From assembly GCF_016415625.1 (NCBI RefSeq), contig NZ_WBXP01000012.1, forward strand, positions 1 to 64,000: a DNA stretch of 64,000 nt, in the 5' to 3' direction. How positions within the stretch are numbered: position 1 is the stretch's first letter; the number at the start of each line of letters is the position of its first letter. The position numbers and the translations under genes were made by a program. The notes under the pieces are model-generated. The model was not told the origin of the DNA and did not search any database. It was given only the letters and a program-made list of their open reading frames with translations. Origin of the DNA: Shimwellia pseudoproteus (GTDB lineage: Bacteria > Pseudomonadota > Gammaproteobacteria > Enterobacterales > Enterobacteriaceae). This document shows, piece after piece, positions 61,600 through 64,000 of the stretch.

Positions 61600-62962
61600 A
61601 GGCGTTTTTTAAAAAGGTTTCGATCTCAACCCGGTTGGTTATCTTGCTGTCGATTTTCACGTAGGCGCTGTGCTCCCCGGCGATGATGTTGGCGTCACTG
61701 ACACCGGGCTGGGCCAGCAGGCGCTCGCGTAGCCCTTCTAATTGGCTCAGCCCATCGGGCAGGGTGATACGCAGGCTACTGACATAGGGAGGTTCTTCCA
61801 TGGTGGTGCTGACCACCAGCCACAGGGTGGCGAGGAAGGCCGCCGCCAGGAACACCATCTGGGAGCCGAAGGAGCCCGCCAGCCAGCCGCCGATAGTGCC
61901 ACCCAGCGCCACCCCGAGGAACTGGCTGGTGGAGTAGACCCCCATCGCCGTGCCTTTATAACCGGCCGGGGACTCTTTGCTGATAAGCGACGGTAAAATG
62001 GCTTCCATCAGATTGAAGGCAAGGAAAAACAGCTGTACCCCGAGGGCGAGAACCCAGAAGCGGTTGACCGCGCCCCATAATACTATCTCGGCAATCAAAA
62101 TCAGGATGACGCAGCCGACAAACACCTGTTTCATCCGGCGTTTAACTTCCGCATAAATGATAAAAGGCAGCACCGCCACAAAAGAGATAACCATGGTGGC
62201 GAGGTAGATTTTCCAGTGCTCGGCGGCGGGGAAGCCGGACAGCTCCAGCTCACCGGGCAGTGCCACAAAGGTGGACATCAGCATGATGTGCAGGCACATG
62301 ATGCCAAAATTCAGTTTGAGCAATTTCTTGTTCATCATCACCGCCCGGAAACAGCCTTTGACCATCCCGGATTCGCGGTTGAGAACGTGGTTTTTACTGT
62401 TCGGTACCACCCAGAGGGTGATCAGAATACCGCAGCTGGCCAGCACGGCAATCATCCAGAACAGCGCCTGGAGCCCGAAGGCGTGGGTGATTATCGGGCC
62501 AAGAACCATGGCCAGCGCAAAGGTGACCCCAAAGCTGACCCCGATAAACGCCATGGCTTTAGTGCGATTTTGTTCCCGGGTCAGATCGGATAACAGCGCC
62601 ATGACGGCGGCGGCGATAGCCCCGGAGCCCTGGAGCGCCCGGCCAAGAATAACGCCCCAGATGGAGTGGGAGAGGGCGGCAATCACGCTGCCCAGCACGA
62701 AGATCAACAGCCCGCCAACAATCAGGGGCTTGCGGCCAATGCGGTCCGATACCAGACCAAAGGGGATCTGGAAAATGGCCTGGGCCAGACCGTAGATACC
62801 GATGGCGACACCGATGAGTGCCTCACTGGCGCCCTGAAGCGACATCCCCCAGGTAGTGAGCACCGGGAGCACCATGAACATGCCCAACATGCGCAGTGAG
62901 AACACCGTTCCCAGCCCCCATGTTGCCCGCAGCTCAAGGGGTGTCATTTTGTAATCGTTCAT
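61598..62962 (-). CDS. yajR: YajR, MFS transporter with C-terminal YAM domain
   Basis: This is a 12-helix inner-membrane MFS protein of 454 residues (same as E. coli). Motif A is GLVSDRIGRKPLIVGG. After the last helix (about 385) comes the ferredoxin-like cytoplasmic YAM domain (about 390-454: YVSSLRITLPDGLSQLEGLRERL, VKIDSKITN), the feature that marks YajR. Its substrate is unknown. The ATG at 62960-62962 has TGAGG upstream; the longer frame is not conserved. Confidence 0.95.
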   Translation of the reverse strand: MNDYKMTPLELRATWGLGTVFSLRMLGMFMVLPVLTTWGMSLQGASEALIGVAIGIYGLAQAIFQIPFGLVSDRIGRKPLIVGGLLIFVLGSVIAALSHSIWGVILGRALQGSGAIAAAVMALLSDLTREQNRTKAMAFIGVSFGVTFALAMVLGPIITHAFGLQALFWMIAVLASCGILITLWVVPNSKNHVLNRESGMVKGCFRAVMMNKKLLKLNFGIMCLHIMLMSTFVALPGELELSGFPAAEHWKIYLATMVISFVAVLPFIIYAEVKRRMKQVFVGCVILILIAEIVLWGAVNRFWVLALGVQLFFLAFNLMEAILPSLISKESPAGYKGTAMGVYSTSQFLGVALGGTIGGWLAGSFGSQMVFLAAAFLATLWLVVSTTMEEPPYVSSLRITLPDGLSQLEGLRERLLAQPGVSDANIIAGEHSAYVKIDSKITNRVEIETFLKNA

Positions 62963-63070
62963 TGCTACCTCAGATGAAAAGCCGACCATAGTGTAGTGCG
63001 GGGAGCGGGGCGGGTAAATGCTAGGTTAATGACTAAATATTACACGCACTTATCTTTGATTCTTATAATA

Positions 63071-63095
63071 AAAAAGGGCGCTGGCGCGCCCTTTT
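63071..63095 (-). terminator. Terminator of cyoE
   Basis: On the minus strand AAAAGGGCGC and GCGCCCTTTTT flank loop GCCA, followed by more T/A. Confidence 0.88.
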
Positions 63096-63109
63096 AGTGG
63101 TTTGCCGGC

Positions 63110-63997
63110 CTACCAGGCCCAGGCGACCAGGTTATGGGTATCTGGCACCATAAAGTCAACGGACATCATAACGCTCAGGGAGGTGATCGCAACGATTGAA
63201 AACACAAACAGTTTGCGAGCCCAGACGCGGTCGTTTGCCGTTTTATAACCGGAAAGCGCCATGCCCAGCCACCAAACGCTGACCGCAGCGGCGACCACCA
63301 GGTATTTATACCCGGCGTATCCGCCCAGAGACAGCATCAGGGTAGCCACCATAAAAGCAATGATGTACAGCGTGATGTGGTTCTTCGCAACAGAAATCCC
63401 TTTCACCACCGGTAATACCGGAATATTGGCCGCCTGATAATCCTTAAAGCGGAAAATGGCGATGGCGTAAGAGTGCGGCATCTGCCAGAGGCTGAAAATC
63501 GCCAGCAGAATAGCCGCGCCGGTATCGAACTCACCGGTCACCGCACAGTAGCCAATGACCGGCGGCGCTGCGCCGGACAGGCTACCGATCAGGGTGCCGT
63601 AGACAGATTTACGTTTCATATACAGGCTGTACAGCCCGACATACACCACGAAACCCATCACCGACAGCCACATGGCCAGTGGGTTTGCGCCAAACCACAG
63701 CGTCATGAAGCCAGCAATACCCAACACAGTGGCGTACACCAGCGAAATTTCCGGCGAGATCAGGCCTTTTACCAGCACCCGGTTCTTCGTCCTTTCCATC
63801 TTGCGGTCGATATCGCGGTCAATGACGTTGTTGTAGACACAACCGGACGCCACCACCAGGGACACGCCCACCAGGGTGAACAGGAAGAGGGGAATATCTA
63901 TCTGGCCTTTGGCGGCGAGTAAAAAGCCGCCAATCACCGAGATTAAATTCCCGAAAATAATGCCTGGTTTCGTTACTTGCAGGTATTGCTTAATCAT
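63110..63997 (-). CDS. cyoE: Heme O synthase (protoheme IX farnesyltransferase)
   Basis: This inner-membrane prenyltransferase attaches a farnesyl group to heme B for cytochrome bo3 oxidase. The 295 residues (E. coli 296) include the UbiA-type Asp motif [18 protein letters not shown] and about eight membrane helices. The ATG at 63995-63997 is complete within the window, but the rest of the expected cyo operon (cyoABCD) would lie beyond the right edge. It is last in that operon in E. coli. Confidence 0.97.
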   Translation of the reverse strand: MIKQYLQVTKPGIIFGNLISVIGGFLLAAKGQIDIPLFLFTLVGVSLVVASGCVYNNVIDRDIDRKMERTKNRVLVKGLISPEISLVYATVLGIAGFMTLWFGANPLAMWLSVMGFVVYVGLYSLYMKRKSVYGTLIGSLSGAAPPVIGYCAVTGEFDTGAAILLAIFSLWQMPHSYAIAIFRFKDYQAANIPVLPVVKGISVAKNHITLYIIAFMVATLMLSLGGYAGYKYLVVAAAVSVWWLGMALSGYKTANDRVWARKLFVFSIVAITSLSVMMSVDFMVPDTHNLVAWAW

Positions 63998-64000
63998 TTT

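Overview
The window is chromosomal DNA from a member of the Enterobacteriaceae. The gene order follows the Escherichia coli 8.5 to 10 minute region almost gene for gene: ampH, sbmA, yaiW, yaiY, yaiZ, ddlA, iraP, psiF, proC, yaiI, aroL, aroM, ppnP, rdgC, mak, sbcC, sbcD, phoB, phoR, brnQ, proY, malZ, acpH, queA, tgt, yajC, secD, secF, tsx, yajI, nrdR, ribD, ribH, nusB, thiL, pgpA, yajO, dxs, ispA, xseB, thiI, yajL, panE, yajQ, yajR, cyoE. Protein identity to E. coli is high but clearly below species level, and coding DNA is GC-rich. A deep-branching relative such as Shimwellia is my guess; the species cannot be fixed by eye. All identifications are from remembered sequences, not database searches.

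Layout. Positions 1-99 are the end of an IS903-group (IS5 family) insertion sequence that cuts an AraC/RamA-like regulator gene. Positions 625-8674 hold ampH, a small isochorismatase-fold hydrolase, sbmA and yaiW, with a marR-emrA-emrB-like efflux operon placed between sbmA and yaiW. Positions 8942-14694 run from yaiZ to yaiI; an MdtG-like transporter sits next to ddlA, and phoA and dgcC, expected around psiF, are absent. Positions 14702-19460 carry a DUF2076 protein, the TyrR-box-rich aroL control region, aroL, aroM and ppnP, and a LysR/pirin pair. Positions 19508-31360 hold rdgC, mak, sbcDC, phoBR, brnQ and proY. After malZ (31520-33352) comes a lineage-specific island (33324-38134): a LysR regulator, an isochorismatase-like hydrolase, a membrane-tailed ABM protein, a Cys/His-tailed amidohydrolase and a second ABM monooxygenase. 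Positions 38240-44526 are acpH and the queA-tgt-yajC-secD-secF cluster. Then come an additional general-type porin, tsx, yajI, the nrdR-ribD-ribH-nusB-thiL-pgpA run, a gene-poor stretch with two possible tiny membrane proteins (52813-53640), the xseB-ispA-dxs-yajO run, thiI, yajL/panE, yajQ, yajR and cyoE.

How the parts work together: tRNA queuosine modification (queA, tgt) is joined to Sec export (yajC, secD, secF). The riboflavin genes (ribD, ribH) sit with transcription antitermination (nusB) and thiamine phosphate kinase (thiL). Dxs makes DXP for isoprenoids and thiamine, IspA extends the isoprenoid, CyoE uses farnesyl diphosphate for heme O, and ThiI serves thiamine and 4-thiouridine. 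PhoBR is preceded by what reads as two Pho boxes. Most of the window is conserved core. The parts unlike E. coli are the inserted modules and several intergenic signals, listed as findings. I found no rRNA, tRNA, CRISPR array, prophage or defence system.
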